From Lentimicrobiaceae bacterium (lineage in GTDB: Bacteria > Bacteroidota > Bacteroidia > Bacteroidales > F082): a stretch of 64,000 nt of DNA. The notes below the pieces were generated by a model that was not told the origin of the DNA, did not search any database, and saw nothing but the letters and a program-made list of their open reading frames with translations. Shown piece by piece: positions 51,407 through 58,061 of the stretch. A program made the translations under genes and the position numbers. The stretch spans positions 1 through 64,000 of the forward strand of contig SUWT01000004.1 of NCBI GenBank assembly GCA_015061335.1, read 5' to 3'. Within the stretch, counting starts at the first letter, position 1; every line of letters begins with the position of its first letter.

Positions 51407-52078
51407 ATGAAAAATAATTTGTCGTTACAGGCTTTGAAGAAAGCGTTAGCTGGTTTTGTCGCTATCGGATTATTGCTTTTTTTGCCGGCGGGAACTTTAC
51501 ATTATTGGAACGCTTGGCTCTTTATGGCGCTTTTGTTCTTTCCGATGATATTGTTAGGGATATTTATGTTGTTTAAATCTCCAGACTTACTATCCAAAAG
51601 ACTTGACGCTAAGGAAAAGGAGATGGAGCAGAAATGGGTCGTGGCGTTGTCGGGAATCATGTTTGTGACGGCTTTTGTCGTCGCTGGAATGAATTTCCGT
51701 TATTCATGGCATTTATTACCTGATTATATTACATGGATTGCCGCTACATTGTTTCTTCTGTCATATATGATGTATGCTGAAGTGATTAGGGAAAATGCCT
51801 TTCTTTCAAGAACTATTGAAGTTCAGGAGAATCAAAAGGTTATTGATACTGGACTGTATGGCGTTGTACGTCATCCGATGTATTCTGCAACATTGATTTT
51901 ATTCCTTTCCATACCATTGATTTTAGGATCGTTATTATCTTTTGTGATAATGTTGGTATATATTCCAATCATCACGGTAAGAATGAATAACGAGGAGAAA
52001 GTCCTCGAAAAAGGCTTAGAAGGTTATAAAGAATATAAAAATAGGGTGAGATATAAGGTGATCCCTTTAGTTTGGTGA
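51407..52078 (+). CDS. ICMT-like membrane methyltransferase family protein
   Basis: 223 residues with five or six hydrophobic segments and the isoprenylcysteine carboxyl methyltransferase signature GLYGVVRHPMYSATLILFLSIPLILGS near 150-176 plus NEEKVLEKGLEGYKEYKNRVRYKVIPLVW at the end. Such bacterial proteins use SAM; their substrates are unknown. It lies 53 nt behind the alpha/beta hydrolase and REP-like element. Confidence 0.82.
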   Translation: MKNNLSLQALKKALAGFVAIGLLLFLPAGTLHYWNAWLFMALLFFPMILLGIFMLFKSPDLLSKRLDAKEKEMEQKWVVALSGIMFVTAFVVAGMNFRYSWHLLPDYITWIAATLFLLSYMMYAEVIRENAFLSRTIEVQENQKVIDTGLYGVVRHPMYSATLILFLSIPLILGSLLSFVIMLVYIPIITVRMNNEEKVLEKGLEGYKEYKNRVRYKVIPLVW

Positions 52079-52098
52079 GATATTTATTGTACTGACTT

Positions 52099-52401
52099 AT
52101 GAAAAAAATTAAAATAACAGTGATGCGCATGACTCGTTACGACGACTTGATGGCGCAATATGAAAACCCGATAGAGCATGCCTGCGACTTGCATCTCGGA
52201 CAGACTTTTATCGTAGAAGAAACTCAGAAACCTGAAGGAATGTGCGATAGCGCATGGGAGACATTGTTTCCTTTCGTAAAGGAGCTCGCTGAAGGTGGCG
52301 GTAACTTTTTTGATGGTTGGATGAAAAATCCTTATTCGGCAATGCTATCTTGTAATGACGGTTTTCGTCCCGTTAGTTTTTATGTTGAAGTTGTTGAATG
52401 A
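52099..52401 (+). CDS. TIGR04076 family protein
   Basis: 100 residues matching a small family of unknown function: KKIKITVMRM, CDLHLGQTFIVE, PEGMCDSAWETLFPFVKELAEGG and SCNDGFRPVSFYVEVVE. The conserved Cys-containing turns suggest a metal or redox role in some members, but nothing firm. Follows the ICMT-like gene by 20 nt, so probably same operon. Confidence 0.8.
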   Translation: MKKIKITVMRMTRYDDLMAQYENPIEHACDLHLGQTFIVEETQKPEGMCDSAWETLFPFVKELAEGGGNFFDGWMKNPYSAMLSCNDGFRPVSFYVEVVE

Positions 52402-52429
52402 AGTTTTACGTTTTTTTTACTTTTTTTAT

Positions 52430-52459
52430 TTGATGTTATGAATAATTTTTGTATTTTTG
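52430..52459 (+). promoter_or_regulatory. Promoter of tnaA leader (-33 TTTG and -7 TATTTTTG)
   Basis: TTTG at 52430-52433 and TATTTTTG at 52452-52459, with normal spacing. The start codon of tnaA is about 170 nt further on, far more than for other genes here, which points to a regulatory leader. Confidence 0.6.
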
Positions 52460-52477
52460 GGGCAAAATTAAGATGTC

Positions 52478-52540
52478 ATGACCTTTCAGCCTAATGAAAA
52501 ATATACATTCTTAAATCTTAAAGAAAGAGATAGATTCTGA
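52478..52540 (+). CDS. Candidate leader peptide 1 upstream of tnaA
   Basis: A 20-codon frame (MTFQPNEKYTFLNLKERDRF) whose ATG lies 18 nt after the -7 box, the usual promoter-to-start distance in this window, so it would be the first frame met by ribosomes. Its TGA stop is at the foot of the hairpin at 52525. It contains no Trp. Translation is not proven. Confidence 0.35.
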   Translation: MTFQPNEKYTFLNLKERDRF

Positions 52541-52546
52541 TCTCTT
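52525..52546 (+). promoter_or_regulatory. Leader hairpin overlapping the uORF 1 stop
   Basis: AAGAGAT / ATCTCTT, a 7-bp stem with an 8-nt loop. A ribosome ending at 52540 would cover and open it. Confidence 0.45.
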
Positions 52547-52548
52547 AT

Positions 52549-52614
52549 ATGTGGTTTAATGTCATTAAATCATATACCTCAAACCAACATACGAAATTTA
52601 AAAATAATTATTAA
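52549..52614 (+). CDS. Candidate TnaC-like leader peptide with Trp-Phe-Asn
   Basis: A 21-codon frame starting MWFNVIKSYTSN and ending in KFKNNY, with its stop 18 nt before the tnaA ATG. Residues 2-4 are Trp-Phe-Asn, the same tripeptide as the sensing core WFN(I)D of TnaC in E. coli. The essential Asp and the terminal Pro of TnaC are missing and the Trp is at the other end of the peptide, so the stall geometry would differ. Chance cannot be excluded. The frame also overlaps a second possible hairpin (GTTTAAT / ATTAAAT). Confidence 0.35.
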   Translation: MWFNVIKSYTSNQHTKFKNNY

Positions 52615-52632
52615 CATATAATAAATAAAATC

Positions 52633-54012
52633 ATGGAATTACCATTTGCAGAATCATGGAAGATCAAGATGGTCGAACCTCTTAAGAAGAGCACACGTGA
52701 AGAACGTGAACAATGGATGAAAGAAGCTCATTACAATTTGTTTAACCTCAAAGCAGATCAAGTCTATATTGACTGTTTGACAGACTCAGGTACTGGCGCT
52801 ATGAGCGACCGTCAATGGGCAGCAATGATGATGGGCGACGAAAGCTACGCTGGCTCATCTTCATTCTTCCGTCTTAAAGAAGTTATCACACGTCTCACAG
52901 GCTTCGAATATGTTATCCCAACACACCAAGGTCGTGCGGCTGAAAACGTTCTCTTCAGTCACCTTATAAAAAACGGAGACATCGTTCCTGGTAACTCACA
53001 CTTCGACACAACAAAAGGTCACATCGAAAGCCGTAAAGCCTTTGCAGTAGATTGCACAGTTGATGAAGCTAAAGATACTCAATTAGAAGTTCCTTTCAAA
53101 GGTAATGTCGATGTTAAGAAACTTGAAAAATGTCTTGCTGAAAACGCAGATAAGATTCCTTTCGTTATCGTTACCATTACAAATAATACAGCAGGTGGTC
53201 AACCTGTATCAATGCAAAACCTTCGCGAAGTTAAAGCCGTAGCAGAAAAATATGGCAAACGCGTTATCTTCGACTCAGCACGTTTCGTTGAAAACGCATA
53301 CTTCATCAAGACACGTGAAGCAGGTTATGCAGATAAGACTATCAAAGAAATCGTTAAAGAAATGTATCAATATGCTGATGGTATGACAATGTCAGCTAAG
53401 AAAGACGGTATCGTCAATATGGGTGGTTTCATCGCTACACATCATGAAGATTGGTACGAAGGTGCAAAACGTTTCTGTATTCCATTCGAAGGTTTCCTTA
53501 CATACGGTGGTATGAACGGTCGTGATATGGACGCTCTCGCAGTCGGTCTCGATGAAAATACTGAATTAGATAACATCGAAACACGTGTTAAACAAGTTCA
53601 ATATCTCGCAGCTAAGTTAGATGAATACGGCATCCCATACCAGCGTCCTGTCGGTGGTCACGCTATCTTCGTCGATGCAGACCGCGTCCTTACCAACGTT
53701 CCTAAAGAAGAATTCCCTGCACAGACACTCGCTATCGAACTTTATCTAGAAGCTGGTGTTCGTGGTTGCGAAATAGGTTACATCCTTGCTGACCGTGACC
53801 CTGTCACACGCGAAAACCGTTTCGGTGGATTAGACCTTCTCCGTCTCTGCATCGCTCGCCGCGTCTATACTAACAACCACATGGATGTTATCGCAGCAGC
53901 TTTGAAGAACGTTTACGACCGTCGTGACGAAATCAAACACGGTGTACGTATCACATGGGAAACAGAACTCATGCGTCACTTCACAGTACATCTAGAACGT
54001 ATTGAAGATTAA
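52633..54012 (+). CDS. tnaA: Tryptophanase (tryptophan indole-lyase)
   Basis: PLP enzyme that splits tryptophan into indole, pyruvate and ammonia. 459 residues: LTDSGTGAMSDRQW, THQGRAAENV, HFDTTKGH with Asp125, PLP Lys257 in SAKKDG, and GVRGCEIGYILADRDP. Asp125 (Thr in tyrosine phenol-lyase) and Ile in EIG (Arg in tyrosine phenol-lyase) mark it as tryptophanase. The usually conserved IPR before VYT reads IAR here. Codons are strongly C-ending compared with neighbours, as in highly expressed genes. Regulated, it seems, through the long leader. No tnaB permease follows. Confidence 0.93.
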   Translation: MELPFAESWKIKMVEPLKKSTREEREQWMKEAHYNLFNLKADQVYIDCLTDSGTGAMSDRQWAAMMMGDESYAGSSSFFRLKEVITRLTGFEYVIPTHQGRAAENVLFSHLIKNGDIVPGNSHFDTTKGHIESRKAFAVDCTVDEAKDTQLEVPFKGNVDVKKLEKCLAENADKIPFVIVTITNNTAGGQPVSMQNLREVKAVAEKYGKRVIFDSARFVENAYFIKTREAGYADKTIKEIVKEMYQYADGMTMSAKKDGIVNMGGFIATHHEDWYEGAKRFCIPFEGFLTYGGMNGRDMDALAVGLDENTELDNIETRVKQVQYLAAKLDEYGIPYQRPVGGHAIFVDADRVLTNVPKEEFPAQTLAIELYLEAGVRGCEIGYILADRDPVTRENRFGGLDLLRLCIARRVYTNNHMDVIAAALKNVYDRRDEIKHGVRITWETELMRHFTVHLERIED

Positions 54013-54018
54013 TATGGC

Positions 54019-54084
54019 AATCAGCCGTCAGCTGTCAGCTCCTCATCGCTGATAGCTGACAGCTGATAATTTATAACTGATAGC
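54019..54084. repeat. Heptamer array between tnaA and the MntP-like gene
   Basis: About nine degenerate heptads of the AGCTGTC / AGCTGAT kind (for example CAGCTGT, CAGCTCC, TCATCGC, TGATAGC, TGACAGC, TGATAAT, TTATAAC, TGATAGC). The inner part is also an inverted repeat, so it can fold and might act as the tnaA terminator. Confidence 0.75.
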
Positions 54085-54090
54085 CCGAAT

Positions 54091-54630
54091 ATGATTCTCA
54101 ACATACTTTTTATAATAGCATTGACATTTCCAGTCGCTGTGGCATCAGCGTTTTTCAGCCTTTCAGATAAAAAAGAGTGGGGAAGAAACCTGATGTTCGC
54201 TCTCATCCTCGCCTTAGGTCAAGGTGTGATGTACACCTTGGGCGAATTGCTCGGCGGGACTTTTATGCATCTGCTGGAAAGACTATCAAAATGGATAGTG
54301 TTGGGATTGTGTTTCTCGGTGTCATTCAGAATGTTGTTAGATACGTTGAAAATCAGAAACGGAGAGAACCTCTTCTTTATTCAAAACAAGAAACAACTAT
54401 TTTTACTTTCAATAGCATTAGGAATTAATGCTTTCATTATCGGTCTTATGGCTGATTTCTATGAACCATTTCAAAATATTACACCTTATTTGTTAATGGG
54501 AGTCGCCTTTATATGGTCTCTTGTCGAAATGCTGATACCTTTCTCAAAAATGAAACTTACATTCAATAGCTTTCTAAATTCCATCTGCGCAGGAGTGATA
54601 TTGGTAAAAGGATTGTTGGGATTGATATAA
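54091..54630 (+). CDS. MntP-like membrane protein lacking the metal-binding aspartates
   Basis: 179 residues with six hydrophobic segments in two related halves, as in the Mn efflux pump MntP. The family marks SxDAF (first half) and TSLDAxAVG (second half) are replaced: Pro14 in LTFPVAVAS and Asn113 in LGINAFIIG stand where the two essential Asp are expected, though KWIVLGLCFSVSFRMLLD aligns well with the third segment. So Mn export by the known mechanism is doubtful. No promoter box is clear; a heptamer array lies just upstream. Confidence 0.72.
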   Translation: MILNILFIIALTFPVAVASAFFSLSDKKEWGRNLMFALILALGQGVMYTLGELLGGTFMHLLERLSKWIVLGLCFSVSFRMLLDTLKIRNGENLFFIQNKKQLFLLSIALGINAFIIGLMADFYEPFQNITPYLLMGVAFIWSLVEMLIPFSKMKLTFNSFLNSICAGVILVKGLLGLI

Positions 54631-54719
54631 AGCCTACGGACGTTAACCATCATTTTCAGAATTCCATAATTCACAAAAGTCATAGTCATATTCAATAGCT
54701 AAAGTCATACCCAAAAAAG

Positions 54720-54747
54720 TTCATGGCTCATGGCTCATGGTCCGTGA
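54720..54747. repeat. Heptamer array upstream of queD
   Basis: TTCATGG, CTCATGG, CTCATGG, TCCGTGA, ending 9 nt before the queD -7 box. The stretch before it (54676-54719) also has repeated GTCATA units. The array occupies the place of the -33 element. Confidence 0.7.
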
Positions 54748-54755
54748 TTTTTCAT

Positions 54756-54763
54756 TACCTTTG
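54756..54763 (+). promoter_or_regulatory. -7 box for queD
   Basis: TACCTTTG, 26 nt before the ATG. Confidence 0.55.
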
Positions 54764-54789
54764 TATCTTACAATTCTATATTACCAGAT

Positions 54790-55224
54790 ATGATTCATCT
54801 TACTAAAATTTTTCGTTTTGAAGCAGCTCATGCCCTGATGGGTTATGACGGTCGCTGCCGTAATATTCATGGTCATTCCTACGAGATGCATGTCACCGTA
54901 AAAGGAATGCCTATTATGGATGATAACAATCCTAAAAACGGAATGGTGATGGACTTCGGCGATCTGAAAAAGATTGTCAATGAAGAAATAATAGACCATT
55001 ATGATCATGCTTTTATCATAAACAACAAAATGCCAAACGGTTTTATCGAAGAGGTAAAACATCATTACGAAAGGATTATCGTACTACCATATCAGCCTAC
55101 AACAGAACTGATGCTTATTGACTTTGCAAAAAAAATAAAAAAGAGACTTCCAGAAAAAATACAATTGGTGAAAATTCTTCTAAAAGAAACAGAAGGTTCT
55201 TTCGCGGAATGGATAGAAGAATAA
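54790..55224 (+). CDS. queD: 6-carboxytetrahydropterin synthase (QueD/PTPS family)
   Basis: Makes 6-carboxy-5,6,7,8-tetrahydropterin from dihydroneopterin triphosphate, an early step to preQ0 and queuosine. Zinc ligands His14 (FEAAHAL), His27 and His29 (NIHGHSYE), catalytic Cys23 (GRCRN), then GMVMDFGDLKKIV and DHYDHAFIIN, and a C-terminal KETEGSFAEW with the pterin-binding Glu. 144 residues. queC, queE and queF are not nearby. Confidence 0.88.
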   Translation: MIHLTKIFRFEAAHALMGYDGRCRNIHGHSYEMHVTVKGMPIMDDNNPKNGMVMDFGDLKKIVNEEIIDHYDHAFIINNKMPNGFIEEVKHHYERIIVLPYQPTTELMLIDFAKKIKKRLPEKIQLVKILLKETEGSFAEWIEE

Positions 55225-55231
55225 AAATTCA

Positions 55232-55239
55232 TATCTTTG
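55232..55239 (+). promoter_or_regulatory. -7 box directly before the ABC-F gene
   Basis: TATCTTTG followed by CAGC and ATG, 4 nt between box and start. Confidence 0.62.
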
Positions 55240-55243
55240 CAGC

Positions 55244-57199
55244 ATGATATCGATTCAAAATCTTAGCATGCAGTTTACTGGCGATGACCTCTTCAGCGAT
55301 ATCAATTTTATGATTCGTGAGAAGGATAGAATAGGTCTAGTCGGAAAAAATGGAGCTGGTAAAACCACTCTTATTCGTCTCATCGCAGGCCTCGATCAAC
55401 CATATAAAGGTGATGTAGTGATGTCTGATGATGTTACTATTGGCTATCTGCCTCAGGAAAAATTTTTTAATTCTTCTGATGAGGGTAATAAGCTACGTAC
55501 AGTATTGGATGAGGCTATGACAGCCTTTGAGGATTATTTTCAGATAGAAAGAGATTTACATAAGTTGAACGAGCAACTTTCTGAGAGAGAAGACTATGAA
55601 AGTGCAGAATACCAACGCCTATGTGAAAAAATAAGCCATCTTAACGAGCGTCTGGCTCTTATGGGTGGCCATTCTATAGAGGGCGAGGCTGAACAGATTC
55701 TTATAGGTCTCGGATTCGAACACGATGATATGCAACGACCAATGAATGAGTTTAGTAACGGCTGGCAGATGCGTGTCGAATTGGCTAAGATACTGCTTAG
55801 AAAACCTAAGCTGTTGCTTCTCGATGAGCCTACGAACCACCTTGACATTGAGTCAATACAATGGCTGGAATCTTTCTTGAAAAATTATTACGGATCTATT
55901 CTGATGGTGTCGCACGATAGAGCCTTCCTTGACCATATCACAATACGTACAATAGAAATTTCTGGAGCAAAAATATACGACTATAAATGTTCTTATACCG
56001 AATTTGTTGAACGCAGAGAAGAACGTATCGATATTCAAAAAGCTGCCTTCGATAACCAACAGCGTGAAATAAAAGATATAGAAGCTTTTATCGAACGCTT
56101 TAGATATAAAGCCACTAAAGCAAAACAAGTGCAGTCGCGTGTGAAACAATTACAAAAAATGGAACAGATCCAAATCGATGATAGAGATAAATCTGCAATA
56201 CATTTTAAGTTTCCACCAGCACCTCATTCAGGAAAAGTGACACTCGAATTGTCCAATGTATCAAAAAGTTACGGAGAAAAACAAATACTTGAAAATCTTA
56301 ACCTTTTAATTCCTCGAGGAGAAAAAATAGCTTTCGTGGGTCGTAATGGCGAAGGTAAATCAACATTGTCGAAGATTATTGCTGGAGTCCTCGATTATGA
56401 AGGCGAAATAAAACTCGGTCACGAGGTACAAATCGGTTATTATGCCCAAAATCAACAGGATATGCTTGATCCGGAGAAAACAGTCTTCGAAACACTCGAT
56501 GATGTCGCTACCGGTGATATGCGCGTTAAAGTGAAATCTTTATTGGGCGCATTCCTCTTTGGAGGCGAAGCTATAGAAAAAAAAGTAAAAGTGCTTTCAG
56601 GTGGTGAAAAAGCAAGATTATCTCTGGCTAAAATGCTTCTGTTCCCTACAAATCTGCTGATACTCGATGAGCCGACAAATCACCTCGATATGCTTTCTAA
56701 AGATATCCTTAAATCAGCTCTTATTCAATATGATGGAACACTTATTATCGTATCTCACGACCGTGACTTCCTACAAGGTCTTACTAATAAAGTTTATGAA
56801 TTTAAAAAGCCTTATATTAAAGAATATATAGGCGATATATATGACTTTCTGGAAGAAAAGAAACTTAAAGAACTTGATGACCTTAACAAAAAACAAAAAA
56901 CTCAATCGACTGAAAATCAAATCTCTCAAAGTAGAATCAATTTCGAATTGAAAAAACAAAACGATAGAGAGATAAAACGTATAGAAAGGGAAATTAAAAA
57001 AATTGAAGAACAAATCGAGTCTGTTGAAAACGATATATCTGAGATGGATAATGTGATGTCGGATCCCGACAGCTTCCCTAATATTAATGTAGATAATAAC
57101 TGGTATCAGACATACGCTGAAAAGAAAGATCTTTTACAGAACCTCATGGATCAATGGGAAACAAAACAACTCGAGCTATCTTTTGCTCTCGAAAAATGA
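55244..57199 (+). CDS. ABC-F family ATP-binding protein
   Basis: A soluble twin-ABC ATPase that acts on ribosomes (translation factor or antibiotic protection group). 651 residues: first Walker A GLVGKNGAGKTT near 31-42, degenerate signature FSNGW, Walker B LLLLDEPTNHLD; the linker (about 240-320); second Walker A FVGRNGEGKST, signature LSGGEKARLSLAK, Walker B LLILDEPTNHLD; and a charged C-terminal coiled coil (about 545-640, KKQNDREIKRIEREIKKIEEQ). No membrane segment. It overlaps tadA by 24 nt tail to tail. EttA/Uup-like housekeeping role is more likely than resistance, but this is not decided by sequence. Confidence 0.93.
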   Translation: MISIQNLSMQFTGDDLFSDINFMIREKDRIGLVGKNGAGKTTLIRLIAGLDQPYKGDVVMSDDVTIGYLPQEKFFNSSDEGNKLRTVLDEAMTAFEDYFQIERDLHKLNEQLSEREDYESAEYQRLCEKISHLNERLALMGGHSIEGEAEQILIGLGFEHDDMQRPMNEFSNGWQMRVELAKILLRKPKLLLLDEPTNHLDIESIQWLESFLKNYYGSILMVSHDRAFLDHITIRTIEISGAKIYDYKCSYTEFVERREERIDIQKAAFDNQQREIKDIEAFIERFRYKATKAKQVQSRVKQLQKMEQIQIDDRDKSAIHFKFPPAPHSGKVTLELSNVSKSYGEKQILENLNLLIPRGEKIAFVGRNGEGKSTLSKIIAGVLDYEGEIKLGHEVQIGYYAQNQQDMLDPEKTVFETLDDVATGDMRVKVKSLLGAFLFGGEAIEKKVKVLSGGEKARLSLAKMLLFPTNLLILDEPTNHLDMLSKDILKSALIQYDGTLIIVSHDRDFLQGLTNKVYEFKKPYIKEYIGDIYDFLEEKKLKELDDLNKKQKTQSTENQISQSRINFELKKQNDREIKRIEREIKKIEEQIESVENDISEMDNVMSDPDSFPNINVDNNWYQTYAEKKDLLQNLMDQWETKQLELSFALEK

Positions 57200-57619
57200 C
57201 TTTAATATTTCGAGACATTCTTCTTCTAAAATGCCCTTTGTTATCTGTGTCTTGGGATGAAGTAAGTTGCCGTGTCTGCTAAAACCGTTTTTTTTGTCAT
57301 CACAAGCCCAAACGACTCTGCTTATATGTGAGTGCGCCAATGCTCCAGCACACATTACACAAGGTTCTAATGTGACATATAGCGTGCATGATTCTAAATA
57401 CTTGGCACCCAATGTGTTAAAAGAAGATGTCAATGCTAGCATCTCTGCATGTGCCGTCACATCTTTTAACATCTCAACCTGATTATGTGCCCGTGCTATG
57501 ATCTTGTCATTGCATACCACAACAGCTCCAACAGGCACCTCATTACTTTCCTTGGCTAAAAGTGATTCATTTAGAGCCTGTCGCATGTAATATTCATCAG
57601 AAAATACTGATAACTTCAT
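57176..57619 (-). CDS. tadA: tRNA-specific adenosine deaminase
   Basis: Converts wobble adenosine 34 to inosine in tRNA-Arg. Zinc and catalytic residues are visible: His57 and Glu59 in TAHAEM, Cys87 and Cys90 in EPCVMCAGA; also VPVGAVVV and AHNQVEM typical of TadA. 147 residues. It overlaps the MORN lipoprotein gene by 4 nt (ATGA), indicating coupled translation in a four-gene operon from the promoter at 60246. Confidence 0.92.
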   Translation of the reverse strand: MKLSVFSDEYYMRQALNESLLAKESNEVPVGAVVVCNDKIIARAHNQVEMLKDVTAHAEMLALTSSFNTLGAKYLESCTLYVTLEPCVMCAGALAHSHISRVVWACDDKKNGFSRHGNLLHPKTQITKGILEEECLEILKSFFESKR

Positions 57620-58053
57620 TCTATGTCTCTGTTTTGTTCGTTGTAAAGTTTGCCGTCTTCATCGTAAAACTTCCAAATGCCACATTCTTTACCATTCTTG
57701 TAATATCCTTCGTATTTTTTCTTTCCGTTCTCGTAAAAAATGGTGGCTTTGCCTTCTCGCTTGCCATCGACAAACTCTCCTTTGCTTAAAATTTTTCCAG
57801 AATTGTAATATGTCTCAAAGATACCATTTCTCTTGTCATTAACAATAGGTCCGTCTAGTTGAATAGTACCATCACTGTAAAACCAGTTCTCTCTGATACA
57901 TACCTGCTTTCCATTATCCAAAATCTTATAATAATAAATTACTTTCGGACTGCCGTCTTCATGATGATTTACAACATCTTCAATGATATTTTCTTTTCCC
58001 GAGCATGATATTAATGTGAAAGCTATAAATAATAAATATAAAAGTCTTTTCAT
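57616..58053 (-). CDS. MORN-repeat lipoprotein (YwqK-like)
   Basis: 145 residues: lipoprotein signal with Cys17 (FTLISCS), then four or five MORN_2 type strands (GIFETYYNSGKILSKGEFVDGKREGKATIFYENGKKKYEGYYKNG) ending in GIWKFYDEDGKLYNEQ. Databases sometimes call such proteins YwqK antitoxins; nothing here shows a toxin partner. It lies 8 nt behind the dihydroorotase gene. Function unknown. Confidence 0.85.
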   Translation of the reverse strand: MKRLLYLLFIAFTLISCSGKENIIEDVVNHHEDGSPKVIYYYKILDNGKQVCIRENWFYSDGTIQLDGPIVNDKRNGIFETYYNSGKILSKGEFVDGKREGKATIFYENGKKKYEGYYKNGKECGIWKFYDEDGKLYNEQNRDIE

Positions 58054-58061
58054 GATAGTTA

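Noticed and set aside
52549..52614. Canonical TnaC leader peptide
   Set aside because: Only Trp-Phe-Asn matches; the essential Asp and C-terminal Pro are missing, so it is listed only as a candidate.
57616..58053. MORN lipoprotein as an antitoxin of a toxin-antitoxin pair
   Set aside because: The name comes from database labels; it is an exported lipoprotein in a housekeeping operon with no toxin beside it.
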